DNA of 64,000 bases from Fennellomyces sp. T-0311 (taxonomy: Eukaryota; Mucoromycota; Mucoromycetes; Mucorales; Lichtheimiaceae), in assembly GCA_025266875.1 (NCBI GenBank), contig JALLLT010000073.1, forward strand, positions 51,075-115,074, in the 5' to 3' direction. The notes under the pieces are model-generated. The model was not told the origin of the DNA. It saw only the letters and a program-made list of their open reading frames with translations, and ran no database searches. Of the stretch, positions 33,395 through 44,651 are shown piece by piece. Positions within the stretch are counted from its first letter, which is position 1. Every line of letters starts with the position of its first letter. The position numbers and the translations under genes were made by a program.

Positions 33395-34150
33395 CTGTCG
33401 AGCAAAGCGAGACAGGTGACGACTTGGCCATAAAGTTTAAATGACGAGCCAGCTCACCGTTGAATGACCCGCAGCACAGCGAAGGGGATCATTCAGTCGA
33501 GCGTAGCGAGACAGGTGACGTGCTTATAAGCATAATAATGTACACAATAGCATTCCAATAGGGTTTAGGGTGTAGTTGGTATTTAGGGTGTAGTTAATAA
33601 CAATGCAGCTTTGCCACCGTGCAATATACAGTTGCTTTCCAAACCAAATGATCAAAACATTGCCATCCATCTACCCTAACCAGGTGAACTAATGTGTCAT
33701 TACTATGGATAACAAGCATGATGAGCCGGCTCACCGTTGAATGACCCGCAGCGTAGCGAAGGGGATCATTCAGTTGAGCGTAGCGAGACAGGTGACGTGC
33801 TCATAAGCACGATAATGTACATAATAGCATTCCAATAGGGTTTAGGGTGTAGTTAGCGACAATGTAGCTTTGCCACTATATAATAGACAGTTACCTTTTA
33901 AACGAGTTATCAAACAGTGTCATCTATCTAGCTCAACCAGGTGAACTAATTGGTCTTTACTACGAATGATAAGCATAATGAGCCGGCTCACCGTTGGATG
34001 ACCCGAAGCGTAGCGAAGGGGATCATTCAGTCGAGCATAGCGAGACAGGTGACGTGCTCCTAAGCCTGATAATATATACAGTAGCATTCCAATAGGGTTT
34101 AGGGTGTAGTTAGTCATTTAGGGTATAGTTAGCCATTTAGGGTGTAGTTA
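33395..34150 (+). repeat. Three ~255-280-bp hairpin-containing units (copy R)
   Basis: Palindromes lie near 33442 (GAGCCAGCTC variant), 33720 and 33976, each with the hairpin and the AATAGGGTTTAGGGTGTAG block. Just upstream (33384-33430) a shorter hairpin, GTCGTCACCTGTC ... GACAGGTGACGAC, is present only in this copy. Confidence 0.8.
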
Positions 34151-34271
34151 GTGACAATGCCGCGTTGCAAGCATGCATTATACAGCGGCCTTTCAAACTG
34201 AATATCAAACATTGGCTTCCAAACAAATTATCAAATATTGCCTCTCAAAACGCACTGGAGCGGAGCGAAAT

Positions 34272-34353
34272 AAAGTGCAGCCCAAAGGGTGCAGTGACAC
34301 GCAGCGCAGCGGAGGGGCTCACAAACCCTGCGGCGAAGCGAAGGCTGCACTTT
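34272..34353 (+). repeat. Terminal hairpin at the Helitron 3' end
   Basis: AAAGTGCAGCC (34272-34282) pairs with GGCTGCACTTT (34343-34353), enclosing about 60 nt that are GC-rich. Only one A separates it from the next element. The same structure ends P (25572-25653, one mismatch), Q (about 27160-27241), S (35918-35999) and A (inverted, 14984-15066). In Helitrons the 3' hairpin signals termination of rolling-circle replication. Confidence 0.75.
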
Positions 34354-34354
34354 A

Positions 34355-36000
34355 TCTACCTATTAAAAGAATCGAGTCTGCTAACTTTCCTTGTTAACTT
34401 TCTCTGCTAATTTTCAAGAAAAGGAAATCGCAGTCCCATCTTGAGAAAACCTTACTGCACCTCGCCACCACCTTTTTTCTTTTCTGACCACTGACAACCA
34501 CTACTGAAATACTGAGCCGCGTGCTATCTTGCCATTTTTTTTTTACGTTTAACAGCTCTTTAAGCAGCCTGACTACCTATTAAAAGAATCAAGTCCTCGC
34601 TAACTTACTCCGCTAACTTTCATGGCTAACTTTCAAAAAAGGAAATCACAGCCTCACCCCGAAAAAGCCTTACTGTACCTCGCCATCAGCTTTTTTTCCC
34701 ACCACCTTTTTTTCTTTTCTAACCACTGACAACCGTTATTGCAATACTGAGGACCATGCTATATTGCCTTTTTTTGATGTCTGACAACTCTTTGAGCAAC
34801 CTGAGTTTTTTAATTGAGTCTCATCACCACCATTTGGTTTCGCCTCGTTCAATCTGTTCACCATCCGGTCATCATAGGATTCTTATACTTCTTTTTGCAA
34901 ACAGCAACTTTTCACATTGTGAACTAGTGCTACATCTGAGCTAACTGGCACTGTTGTTTTCCAACTCGATTCCTTTTTGCAAAGGTCTTTAGATCGCCTC
35001 TCAAACAGGACCTGTTGGATGATCAGGCTTTGGTCGAGAATGTTGTGTCAGAGGAGAGCAGTGACTCTGTAGTAAGAAAATACTATGCTGCTTCCCTGTG
35101 CACTTTGTTGACTTTTGCTATGAACTGAAGGAGGATGACCTGAACCCGTTCTAGCAGTCTGCGTTCGATGACGTTGAGGAAGAGAACGATCAATAACGCA
35201 GTTTTTACTGCTTATAAAAACTGTGTCTAGGTACTGTCTCACAACAGTTCAGCTTTGCCAGTGCGGAATACACAGTTGCCTTTCCAACCAAATGATCATA
35301 CATTGTCATCTACCTAAGCCAACCAGGCAAACTAATGTGTCTTTACTACGAATAACAAGCATGATGAGCCGGCTCACCGTTGAATGACCCGCAGTGCAGC
35401 GACGGGGATCATTCAGGCGAGCGTAGCGAGACAGGTGACGCACTTCTTAACAGAATAATATACACAATAGCATTCCTATAGGGTTTAGGGTGTAAATAGT
35501 CATTTAGGGTGTAGTTAGAGGCAGTGCAGCTTTGTCAGCGCGCAATATACACTTGCCTTACAAACCAAATGATCAAACATTGTCATCTATCTTAACCTAA
35601 CCAGATGAATTAATGTGTCTTTACTATGTATAACGATCATGATGAGCCGGCTCACCATTAAATGACCCGCAGCGTAGCGAAGGGGATCATTCAGTCGAGC
35701 GTAGCGAGAAAGGTGACGTGCTCCTAAGCATAATGCTATGCACAATAGCATTCCAATAGGGTTTAGGGTATAGTTAGCCATTTAGGGTGTAGTTAGTGAC
35801 AATGCAGCTTTGCCACCATGCAATATACAGCGGCCTTTCAAACTGAATTATCAAACATTGCCTTCCAAACAAATTACCAACCATTGCCTCTCAAAACACA
35901 CCAGAGCGAAGCAAAATAAAGTGCAGCCCAAAGGGTGCAGTGACACGCAGCGCAGCGGAGGGGCTCACAAACCCTGCGGCGAAGTGAAGGCTGCACTTTA
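34355..36000 (+). mobile_element. Non-autonomous Helitron S (last of tandem array)
   Basis: It starts TCTACCTATTAAAAGAATCG directly after R and ends GGCTGCACTTTA at 36000. Host DNA resumes as a TA repeat. It is nearly identical to P through about 35450 and has the same deletion joint, the truncated zinc-knuckle frame (34985-35130) and two hairpin units. Confidence 0.8.
35245..35800 (+). repeat. Two ~277-bp hairpin-containing units (copy S)
   Basis: Palindromes lie near 35363 and 35640, with the same flanking blocks as in the other copies. Confidence 0.75.
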
Positions 36001-37381
36001 TATATATATATATATATATCGCTCTCTCTCTCAAGATGATAGTTTATAATTATTGTATCATATATTTTTTTATAACTCTCGAGAATAAATTAAGAAAGAT
36101 GGTAACACAATCCCTGGATCCACTCTTCTCAAATAATGTGATGAGGTCATCAACCTTCAGTCTCGACCTAAAGGAACATTATAAAATTAAGCATATAGAT
36201 TAAGTATAAATGAATTATAGAATTAAGCATGTGTAATTAGCTGATGAATTAGGTGGTATCTTAATCAAAAAAATTGAGTATTGACATTCAGCAGCAACTT
36301 GAGTTTGTATGACGAGTATTAGGCAAACAGAAACAGCTTTCATGCTCAGCTTATAAATACAGCTGTAAACATTTGTATGTATTTAACAAATCAACTAACC
36401 ACATGGTTTAAAAAGCAATGCATATCTGTATATGCAGCACACTTATTACGTAAACAAATTAAGCAAGGCGAATGAAAGACTTGAGCTTTCAAATTAAGCA
36501 CAAGGAAACAAAAGATTTAAGCTTTGTTATTTAGCACAATACTTTAAGCATAAGCATGTAAAGCTTAAGCTCTGAAATTTAGCACAGTACGTTAAGCACA
36601 AGATAAGGATTGAGGTCTGTAATATAGTACTATAAAATTTAGTAGTCAGCATTGTATCACAACAGCTCATGATTTCAACGTATGAGGTTTTATATAGAGT
36701 CATCGGATGCTATATTGTTATATTTTAGAAATGTCATTGGATGCTACATTTATAAATAAGAATACTCCCATACCTTCATCATCGTCATCATCTAGCTCAC
36801 TTTCTGATGAGGAAATAAGCTCTCCCAAGGCGTCATATCCAGCATAGGGACACAGACAAACGGTGGTCCCCTTGCATTTAAGCCACTGCAAAGTGTAATG
36901 TAGTGTTTATACCAGGTTGAAGTACTTAGATGCATCAGAAACAAGATCAGATATCTGCAGAATATATGTGTTTGATCATGTTGGCATTGTCCACAAACAT
37001 TTATTGATCGACTATGGTCATCTAGAAATCTGTGACATGCTGTTCCCTTGATGAAGCAGCAGATACAAATTAATCTGGGTCTTCTCCATGCTGGGTAGTC
37101 CACAGTACGATGTTGTGGTTAGCGATAAATTGAGTGGCCAGGTAGTTGACTTTGGGTTTGCATAGATTTTCCTTGAGCTTACGCAATTTAAGAAAAGAGA
37201 TGAACTAGATACATGTATCTTCACTTTTTATGTAGCATACTAATATAGCACAATGACTAAAATTGTAATAAGCATTTGTATAAAGGTAATCTTCTAATCA
37301 GGGTGTTACATAATGATTGTAGAGCTGGTCAATGGTATAAAAAGCTGTTGAGACAGTGAATAATTTACTCATAATTCAACT
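36001..37381. other. AT-rich region, mostly non-coding
   Basis: It opens with a TA repeat (36001-36020). A 36180-36620 stretch is rich in TTAAGCA and TTTAGCACA-like words. On the minus strand about 36890-36770 reads WLKCKGTTVCLCPYAGYD, then an acidic SSESELDDDDE tail. It is bounded by an AG acceptor-like site and a GT-like donor and may be a stray exon of an unknown gene. Nothing else is supported. Confidence 0.35.
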
Positions 37382-38976
37382 ATGACGCCTCCCATTAAAT
37401 TTATTGAGTGCCAGCCTGTTGATGGCAGCTTTAAACGCAATACTAGACGACATGTTGTAGCTAAGAAGAGAAAGATGAAGGCTACTATGAGACAGCCTGC
37501 AAGAACCAGACAGGTGGATGCTACAACTAGTTTGTGATTTCACTTCCATCACCCACAAAACCCAGCACCATTTGCAAATCTGGAGATCAATTTTTCAGGC
37601 CCTCCTACATACTACAGCTATCGAGACCTTAGTGACAATGGCAGATTCAATGTTAGAATTTCCGGTCCAGCTCAAGACATAGAGCGTGCTGTTCGTACTG
37701 TTTATGAAATGAAAGAGATTCCTGAAGAGCCTAGTATCCAAGAGATTATGGATACAGAGCAAGATGAGGAATTCGATGATCTGGTGGCCTTTGAAAAGAT
37801 CAAAGTCACAGAGACCTTCATAGGTTTGGACAAAGAGATACTCGCCTAAAAAGGTCAGCAACTTTCTCGACTCAGTGATGAACCAAGATGTTTCTGTGCC
37901 GGTAGCTGCTTCCAAGCATTGCATCAGTCAAGCTTCAGCGTACATATTCTGCAATGAATATCTCGAGGATCCTTCTATCCTTCCTGGATATAAGCTTGCT
38001 TCAAAGGTGCATCGACCATGTCATCACCAGAAAATCTTCGAAATACACATTGCTTTCATCGATGCACTTATATACGAAAACCCATTGCGTACGATCAAAG
38101 AGATGCGCTTCAAGCTTCGTGAGAGCTTTCCAGGTCATTACTACCCTTAAGCTTCATAATAAGCAAGTTAGCTAATGTGTATATTGGTTTACAGGATTCG
38201 AAATAAGCCCATCTGCTGTTCATCGTCATGTCAAAGGTACAAAGAGGTATAGCCTTAAAAAGGTACGAACGATACCCCAGGCAAGGAATTCTTTAGAGAA
38301 GAAACAGCAGCAGTACGATTTTATTTGAAATCTCCAAAAACATGGAATCGATTTCTCATCATTGTGTTTTCATTGACGAAACAGGATTTCACAAGAAAGG
38401 CCTTCGAAGTCAAGAATATGCTAAAAAGGGTGTCCCATGCATCGTCGAAGTTGCTGATGATTCTGGAGTTAATCTTTTGGTCATTGGCTGCATGTCCTAT
38501 TCAGGAGTTATTTTACTCTCAAGACATGCGCCTAAGGTGGATCTTCTGGATTATCATTGGGAAATTGGTAGCAAGAGAAAGCATAAATATCATTCTTATG
38601 GTACTACTTCTACTCATTTCCATGACTTCATTGTGAACCTGCTTTATATGATGAAAGAACTCCGTATCGACAAGAAGTACATTGTTATGGATAACTGCTC
38701 TATCCACAGAGGTAACGGTACCGAGGACCTGATCAAGCAAGCTGGTCATACATTGCTTTTTCTGCCTCTCTGAGCACCTTTTTTAAATCCAATCGAAAAG
38801 GTGTGGGGTCATCTGAAACAAGAAGTTCACAGTATCCCTCATTCTCTGACAGCAATCTTATTGAGCAGATCGAACAAGCAGCCAAAAACGTATTGATTGC
38901 TCACGGCAGAGGATATATAAGAAATTCTCTTATGCTTTTTGATGCTTGCCTGAACAAAGAGGACATTTTTTTATGA
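37382..38976 (+). pseudogene. Tc1/mariner-type transposase
   Basis: It begins MTPPIKFIECQPVDGSFKRN at 37382. After stops and frame changes, an HTH-like region reads 'IYENPLRTIKEMRFKLRESF' (about 38070-38130) with SPSAVHRHVKGT at 38210. The catalytic domain (38342-38960) has FIDETGFHKKG (first Asp), 'KKYIVMDNCSIHRG' (second Asp) and, after a TGA at 38771-38773, 'NPIEKVWGHLK' (third acidic residue, Glu). Such enzymes insert into TA. A short intron near 38150-38195 is likely. Several stops (37534, 37847, 38150, 38771) and frame changes show decay. The right terminal repeat is at 39149-39268. No left terminal repeat was found. Confidence 0.78.
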
Positions 38977-39148
38977 TGAGCAGTCTAGAAAGGTTAATAT
39001 ATCCAAATAAATTTTTGCATAGTAATTACGTAATGCCATACTGACTATATCATTTTCCAAGTCAATTTTGTACTTTCGCAAAGGTTTTTCCTTTTTCAGA
39101 TTACAGCAACAGACTTTCATGAGCACTGTATCCATTTATGCTTTCAGT

Positions 39149-39268
39149 GTACAACTTCCTGACAGGATAACATTTTACCATCCAATGGTCGACTTTTCCA
39201 ACTACACAGTCATTTATTTTCCAAAAAGCACTTTATAAAATTATAGTTTGGATCTGGAATGACTGTAA
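39149..39268 (-). repeat. Tc1/mariner terminal inverted repeat (right end)
   Basis: Reverse-complemented it reads CAGTCATTCCAGATCCAAAC then ...TATAATTTTATAAAGTGC, next to a TA. It extends to CCTGTCAGGAAGTTGTAC. An inverted partner lies at 54385-54512, on the other side of gypsy-2. Confidence 0.65.
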
Positions 39269-39405
39269 TATAATTGGCTATATTCAACATCTACTTAAAG
39301 TTGAGAACAAAAAAAATTAAAGTTTAAAACTTTATAACAAGAACAATAAGTTATGATATGGAGACTCATTTTATAACACAAACTACCATATAACAAATGC
39401 ACTAA

Positions 39406-39724
39406 TGTCGTCGTTATAAATTGAACCACGGAGAGTGTAGACGACCCACGAAGATAGAGACCACAGAGATAAATCACTACCAAGGTATATAACCACGAAG
39501 AATAGAAGCAGATAGATGATGATTTATTTGATAAACTACTCTGATATTTATACTGTTTTCTAATACTAAAAATATGTACAATGATGCTGCGGTGCGCAGT
39601 AGATACCATTGGTCTTGTCAAAGAGAGAGTATTCGGCTGCGCATTACGTCAAGGTATATTGCTGCGCACCGCAGTAGGAGACGTATTGTCGGCAATATAA
39701 ATTACCAAATAATGTACTACGACA
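39406..39724 (-). repeat. gypsy-2 3' LTR
   Basis: On the minus strand it runs TGTCGTAGTACATT ... ACGACGACA. Its partner at 53308-53626 differs only at scattered bases by eye. Confidence 0.88.
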
Positions 39725-39738
39725 TTATCCCCCTCCCA
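39725..39738 (-). promoter_or_regulatory. gypsy-2 polypurine tract
   Basis: TGGGAGGGGGATAA on the minus strand abuts the 3' LTR start. It primes plus-strand DNA synthesis. Confidence 0.7.
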
Positions 39739-39887
39739 GACTGTTGATCGTCCTCGAGCAACAACAATGAAGGATGTGCCTTGGTGCGCGGGCGATCGGC
39801 AAGGCAGGCAGCAAGAGGGTCGTACCAAGAGGAGGTGGGTGGGTCGTGAAAGTGAATTGGGCATAAGCGGTCAGTATGGACCCATGA

Positions 39888-42670
39888 CTAGTAAGCTTTA
39901 CCCTGCAGATCTTGTAGTTGATATGTATCAGTATCCAGATTCCGGTCAGTAACCTTATAGGGGCCTTTCCAATTGTACTCCAGATTTTGTTTTTGCTCAT
40001 GTCGCATCAAAACATGTTCCCCAATGGCAAAAACTTGATGTTGGAGTATGGCATCCCAGATAGCTTTGTCACGCTGAGCGTTGACAGTCAGCCGTTGTTC
40101 TGCCTGAATATGGGCTGCGCGTAGCTGTCGCAAGGAGGTCGTCCAATTTGTAGCAGTGGTTTCAGAAGCATGGACAATAGATGGTCGCAAATCATCATCT
40201 GGCAAGCGTGGCTCGACACCATAAACCATGTAGTATGGGCTCATCCCTGTGGTGCGATGCTTTCGGATTTGGCAAGCAAACACAGCAGATGCCAGGTAGT
40301 CATCCCAGCGATGTGTGGCACCATCAACATATTTGCATAGCATCTGCTTCAGAATACCATTCGTGCGTTCGGCCTTGCTATTGATGTGGGGATGAAACGC
40401 CGATGTCAACTTGTGATGAATCTTGGTGCGGTCCAAATACAATTTCAACACCTTGGACATGAAATTTAGACCACAGTCAGTAAGGATTTCAGCGGGACAG
40501 GAGAAATGCATCACAATTTCTTCAAAGATGAAATCAGTGATGGCTTGACTAGTAGCGTCAGGTACTGCACGAGCAATGGTCCAGTTGGTGGCATAGTCAA
40601 CCGCGACCAGAATCCAGCAGTTGCTACGGATGGCAGTTGGTAGTTCGCCAATAAAATTCAAGTGCCAATGTGAGAAGGGTTCAGGGACATCCAGTGGTCG
40701 CATGGGTGCATGATGTGTGCTACGGTCCGCATTTGCACCGAGCTGGCATTGAGGACAATTGCGGATCCAATCCTGAATATCTTCTTTCACGTTGGGCCAC
40801 CACCATCGCTTCTTGATGATCTCGTGTAATGTTTCTCTACCAGATGCCCAAAACTGGTGTGGAAATGTTCCACAAGATCGGCGGGGTGTGAAAACGACGC
40901 GAAACAGATTTTGTGCTCTTGGGCACCAATCTTGACCTTGCGGAAGACTTCTTCATTCTGGATGGTAAACTTGTCACGATGTTTCACCAACAGGTCTTTG
41001 TACATGCTTGGCCACTTGTTTTCGGGTACAGCGTAGAACTTTGGCCAGTCCGAGTCCTCGACTGATTTCATTGCATATAGATATTCTGGTCCCATGGAGT
41101 TCATGGCAGCCACACAGTCGAGTCCATCCCTGCGAGACAGTAGGTCAGGAACATGGTTTTCCTTTCCATTCTTGTACTGAATTTCGGGATTGTATAGCTC
41201 AAGCTCAGCCATCCACTGGATGAGACGTGGGGGAGACGGTTTGCTTTTGCTTCGAAAGTACACCAATGGATGATGATCGGTGCGTACGACATATGATCAG
41301 CCATCGATGAAGCAGCGCCAGGTGCAGAGTGCATGTAGAATGCCAAGAAACTCTCTTTCCTGCGCTGGATAGTTCCTTTCTGCTGAAGATAACTTCTTGG
41401 ATTCAAAAGCAACCAGGTGCATCTCACCATCTACCCCTTCCTAGAGTAATACAGCACCCACAGCAAAATTGCTGGCGTCCGTTTCAATCACATACGGTAG
41501 GTCAGGTGATGGTGGTTGGAGGACAGGTGCTTGCGTCATATGGGCCTTGATTTCCTCAAACGCGGCTTGGCACTCTGGTGTCCAAACAATTGCTCTTTTC
41601 TTTGCCCCCGTTCCTTTGGTCAACTCTGTCAATGGAGCAGCAATCAATGCGAACCCATAAATAAACCACCGGTAATGCGACGCCAGCCCAACAAATTGAC
41701 GGACTTCTTGGACATTGGTCGGTATCGGCCAATCTTAAATTGCACGCACCTCTTCACGCGACGGCAGAATTCCAGCACTCGAAATATGAAACCCAACAAA
41801 TTTCAGTTCGGTCTTGAACAGCTCGCACTTTTTGACGTTTGCGACAAGCTTGTGTTCACGTAATTTGTCCAACAGGAGTCGTACATCGCGTTCATGGTCT
41901 TGTTCTGAATCACTGAACACAAGGCAATCATCGAGGTAAATTATAACGCATTTATCGAGCAATTTGGCACCCACGCAACGGTTCATTATGGACTGGAATG
42001 CCGGGGGAGAATTACGGAGGCCAAAGCTCAAAACCAACCATTCAAAGGAACCATAACAAGTATTGAACGAAGACTTAGGAGTATCGTCCATATGTATCCT
42101 TTGTTGATGATAGCCTGATTTGAGGTCAATTAGCGAGAAATACTTCTTGCCACTGAGACGCTCTAGGCACTTGTCGATCCGTGGTAAGGGGTGGGAATGG
42201 CGTTTGGTGGCGGCATTGACAGCACGGTAATCAATGCACATTCTCAAGAAGCCGTCCTTTTTGCGTACAAAAAGAACAGGCGATCCCTATGCCAAAGTGC
42301 TTCGTCGGATCAGGCCGAGATCAAGAAGCCCCTTGAGTTGTTTGCGCAGCTCGTCCAGTTCATAAGGGCTCATCTTGTATGAGGGGCGATTAATAGGTGC
42401 AGTATCACCAGTGTCAATGATGTGTGGCACCTCATGCATTGGTGGTAGGCCTGGCAGCTTGTCCTGAAAGACATCCGGATATTCTTTCATCAGCTGTTGA
42501 AGTTTGTCTTGCTGGGGTTGCTCCTCCCCTTGGCAGTTGTTGCGTACGAAACACAGGAACAGCTCATCCACTTGCTTGTGCTTGGTCAACTTGGAGACTT
42601 GTTTGTGAGAAATAAGGTATGCGAAATCAGGAAGGGGTCGGTCAAACTTGAGGCATAGGGTATGAACATG
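39888..42670 (-). pseudogene. pol: gypsy-2 pol: RT, RNase H and integrase
   Basis: After the split, the reading resumes with 'DFAYLISHKQVSKL' (about 42620). RT shows [20 protein letters not shown] (42247), SLIDLKSGYHQ, 'LSFGLRNSPPAFQSIMNR' and IIYLDDCLVFS (about 41940). RNase H starts IETDASNFAVGAVLL (41490). Integrase has an H2C2 finger (HFHTSFGH ... CPQC across the 40800 frame change), the core with LTDCGLNFMSK and 'SKAERTNGILKQML', and NWKGPYKVT at the end. One frame carries it from 42670 to about 40800 with stops near 42286, 41734 and 41440, then a frame shift. Dead, but less decayed than gypsy-1. Confidence 0.85.
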
Positions 42671-43191
42671 ACTCCACCTATGTGTTTCCAAATTTTCACA
42701 GATGAGCACTGGGAATTTCTACCCAGATAGGTCAAAAGAAAGGCTGTGGCTTAACAACAGGTGGCTTATGCCAGGGGCGGTCCCTTGGATGGCGGGACAC
42801 ACAGATGGTAACCTTTCAACCATCTATCACAACTTAATACACAAGTAAAAAGCACAAAAAAAAGCAGAAAATCATGGTAAAAGCTACATATTTATTTATC
42901 TTGTCACATAAATACCATATACACTTGCCTTAAATTAGACAGCTGACATTAAAACAGGCAGTTGACATTCCTATATAACACTTAGAGCATCCTTAACGGT
43001 CCGTGTAAAATTTTATTGTAAATCCGAATTTTACAACTACCAGCTGGGATTGTAAACATCCTTACAACTGGTTCTCTGCAACGGTCTGTGTAAAATGAGT
43101 TGTAAAGCATGTACCTCACGTCATAAAGTATGACAAAAATAAAATAAAATAAATCAGGAAGCTTGGGAAAAATTGTTTTTGTTTATTTAAA

Positions 43192-44584
43192 ATGAATCCT
43201 AATTCAATGAATGCCAACAACGAAATAACGACCATGTTCTGGAACATCATTAATATGAATCAACTCTTGCTCAAGAAAGCCAAAGGACGACGTATTGCTC
43301 AGGGACGTGTTATGGCCTTGAAAAATGGGAAGAAACTTCGCGCGACCCACAAGAAAAAACGCAAACATACTGATCGCGGCCGCGTATTCTTCCAGTAAAT
43401 CTTGATGCAAGACTATTTCATGCCTAACCCAAGATATGACGAGGAAGTCTTTCGCCGCCGGTACCGCATGAAACCTGAAGTCTTTAAGACTATCATGAAA
43501 GAACTCGAAAGCAAGTACCCGTTTTTCCAGCAAAAGCGTGACGCATCGGGCTACCTATCGTTTCATCCCTATGCCAAAGAAACAGCAGCGATGTGAATGT
43601 TGGCATATGGTGGAGCTGCTGATTCCATCGATGAATACTTGAAGATGGCAGAGTCTACAGTGAGAAGCTGCCTGATCAATTTCTGTAATGGTGTCATTGA
43701 GTGCTTTGGGGAGAAGTATCTTCGGTCTCCTACTGAAGAAGACCTGAAGCGCTTGCTTGCAGAAGGAGAGAAGCGTGGCTTTCCAGGTATGCTTGGGTCT
43801 ATCAACTGTATGCATTGGGAATGGAAAAACTGTCCAACTGCCTGGCAAGGAACGGACTACGACCGTCATATTAGAAGCTGTTGCTTCATATGATACCTGG
43901 ATATGGCACTCATTTTTTGGTGTCCCTGGTTCATGCAACAACATCAGCGTACTGTACAAGTCCCAGGTCTTCGATGACGTTATAAACGGCCATGCTCCAT
44001 CTGTCAGTTACTCGATTAATGGCCATGAATATACCATGGGGTATTACTTGGCTGACGGTATCTACCCTCCATGGTCCACTTTGGTGAAAACGGTACCTGC
44101 ACCACAAGGTTGGAAAGAACAGGTAAAGGGTAAACATTATAGTATATCGAAGATATTTATTAATATTCAATGTTAGAAATTTGCAACTAAGCAGGAATCT
44201 GCTTGCAAGGACATCGAACGTGCATTTGGTAGTCTTCAGGCGCGATTTGGCATCATTCGACAGCCAGCGCGCGTGTGGAACATCTCAATGCTCTCTAACA
44301 TCATAAAAACGTGCATTATTTTGCACAATATGATTGTTGAAAGTGAACGAGACAACTACAAAAAGATCAAAGCGGATGAGTACGAGCATTGCTCGTTTAC
44401 TGTTGCGTCATCTTATTCCCGTGGTGGTCCTGCCAGGGAACATGTAGTATATCGCAATCGTAAGTCAGAGGTAGCTGATAGAACAGTTCACTATCAGCTA
44501 CAAAAGGATCTTATGAAGCACATATGGGACTTATTTGGCGACGAGAAGATCCCTGAGAACGATGCACCAAATAATGCGCCATAA
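43192..44584 (+). pseudogene. Harbinger-2 DDE transposase
   Basis: The frame from 43192 runs through stops at 43396-43398 (TAA) and 43594-43596 (TGA). It shows DYFMPNPRYDEEVFRRRYRM, 'YLKMAESTVRSCLINFCNGV' and GMLGSINCMHWEWKNCPTAW. After a frame change near 43850 come VILEAVASYDTWIWHSFFG, 'YYLADGIYPPWSTLVKT' and, across an intron (about 44121-44171), DIERAFGSLQARFGI and 'IIKTCIILHNMIVE'. This is the DDE_Tnp_4 pattern. The first catalytic Asp, normally in GSIDCMHW, reads Asn (AAC), so the active site is lost as well as the frame. Confidence 0.88.
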
Positions 44585-44651
44585 AATAATTAAAAGCACA
44601 TCCTTTTCATATACCTTTATCTTATAGTTGAGTGCAATAAGTTTTTATTAT

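Larger units (their letters stand above)
27243..34354 (+). mobile_element. Helitron R, RepHel-bearing (autonomous-type) copy
   Basis: It shares the 5' end of Q and P for about 390 bp (to 27636, ACTTTTTGCAAAGGTCTT). It then holds sequence absent from the others: a duplicated exon-like segment, the RepHel gene (28101-32726) and the full zinc-knuckle frame. It rejoins the shared 3' half at about 33130. It ends with the hairpin at 34272-34353 and TTTA. It is the presumed parent type of the deletion derivatives. The 3' end lacks the canonical CTRR of most Helitrons. Confidence 0.8.

Noticed and set aside
23529..36000. TTAGGG-containing blocks (AATAGGGTTTAGGGTGTAG) as telomeric repeats
   Set aside because: They occur once per ~260-bp unit inside Helitrons, not as tandem hexamers, and in both orientations in the window.
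36001..37381. Minus-strand frame 36792-37103 as a gene
   Set aside because: A different frame in the same place (WLKCKGTTVCLCPYAGYD) looks more like an exon, so neither is secure.
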